Below, in pieces: positions 14,091-14,297 of a stretch of 14,297 bases of DNA; positions within the stretch are counted from its first letter, which is position 1, and each line of letters begins with the position of its first letter. Location: the NCBI GenBank assembly GCA_002418685.1, contig DIEP01000089.1, positions 1 to 14,297 of the forward strand. The letters are read 5' to 3'. Origin of the DNA: Ignavibacteria bacterium UBA5771. Lineage in GTDB: Bacteria > Bacteroidota > Ignavibacteria > Kapaibacteriales > UBA2268. The translations under genes and the position numbers were made by a program. The notes beneath the pieces were generated by a model. That model did no database searches and was not told the origin of the DNA. It saw only the letters and a list, made by a program, of their open reading frames with translations.

Positions 14091-14297
14091 TTAATTTCCC
14101 TCTTCTTTCAACAATGAATAGATCCTTTTAGCATTGGGATTATTTGGATTGAATTGTAATGACAGCGATATAATTTCCAAGGCTTTCTGCTTTTGATTTG
14201 TTTGATAAGCATATATCCCATTATTTGCTAAATGGTCGCCAATGAGCAATATCAAGTTTTCGGGCAATATTCCCTTATATTTTCCTTTATTTGCAAG
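14091..14297 (-). CDS. C-terminal end of a TPR-containing protein (partial)
   Basis: An open frame of 68 codons runs in from the right edge of the window on the minus strand and ends in TAA at 14093-14091. Its beginning lies outside. The sequence GIYAYQTNQKQKALEIISLS and then LQFNPNNPNAKRIYSLLKEEGN fits the 34-residue tetratricopeptide repeat pattern (small/large residues at helix packing positions, Pro at the turn). A single C-terminal TPR of this kind is found in many FCB proteins, for example appended to esterase-like or peptidase domains, so the full protein's function cannot be read from this piece. It converges on the PASTA gene with 86 bp between the stops. Confidence 0.7.
   Translation of the reverse strand, partial: LANKGKYKGILPENLILLIGDHLANNGIYAYQTNQKQKALEIISLSLQFNPNNPNAKRIYSLLKEEGN

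Overview
The window is AT-rich, gene-dense chromosomal DNA, probably from a member of the Bacteroidota/Chlorobiota/Ignavibacteria (FCB) assemblage. The grounds are a DUF1573 secreted protein, an orphan short PASTA protein, weak or absent Shine-Dalgarno sequences at several genes, and exported proteins of FCB type. The taxon is an inference; no rRNA gene or taxon-specific marker is present.

Layout. (1) Positions 1-4616, plus strand: a methylenetetrahydrofolate reductase (metF type, 5' end damaged or frameshifted) followed 12 bp later by a full-length cobalamin-dependent methionine synthase (metH). Together they turn methylene-THF into methyl-THF and use it to methylate homocysteine. (2) Positions 4617-5057: no gene, but a palindromic repeat element. 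(3) Positions 5058-6848, minus strand: a truncated ParA-like ATPase, a small protein resembling the polyhydroxyalkanoate-system family, a secreted DUF1573 protein and ribosomal protein L28 (rpmB). (4) Positions 7100-9251, plus strand: dapA and, 4 bp later, a SpoIIE/RsbU-type PP2C phosphatase. (5) Positions 9252-12079: two exported-protein genes, a lipoprotein with two cysteine-poor thioredoxin-like domains and a small beta-barrel-like protein. Each is preceded by a copy of the same roughly 350-390 bp DNA, comprising a palindromic element plus a promoter region. (6) Positions 12210-14297: a minus-strand DHH/DHHA1 phosphoesterase (NrnA type), a divergent membrane-anchored three-PASTA protein, and the C-terminal end of a minus-strand TPR protein.

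The most distinctive content is not a protein. A modular palindromic repeat family occurs four times, each time just 3' of a gene. It has GAACACCCC / GGGGTGTTC ends around one to four hairpin units with a period of about 34 bp. Two of these copies belong to a larger duplicated block that also carries a near-identical promoter and a candidate operator, and this block directly flanks the lipoprotein gene. That arrangement suggests a shared regulon and a gene cassette that could be lost or amplified by recombination. No CRISPR array, rRNA, tRNA or transposase gene was seen.
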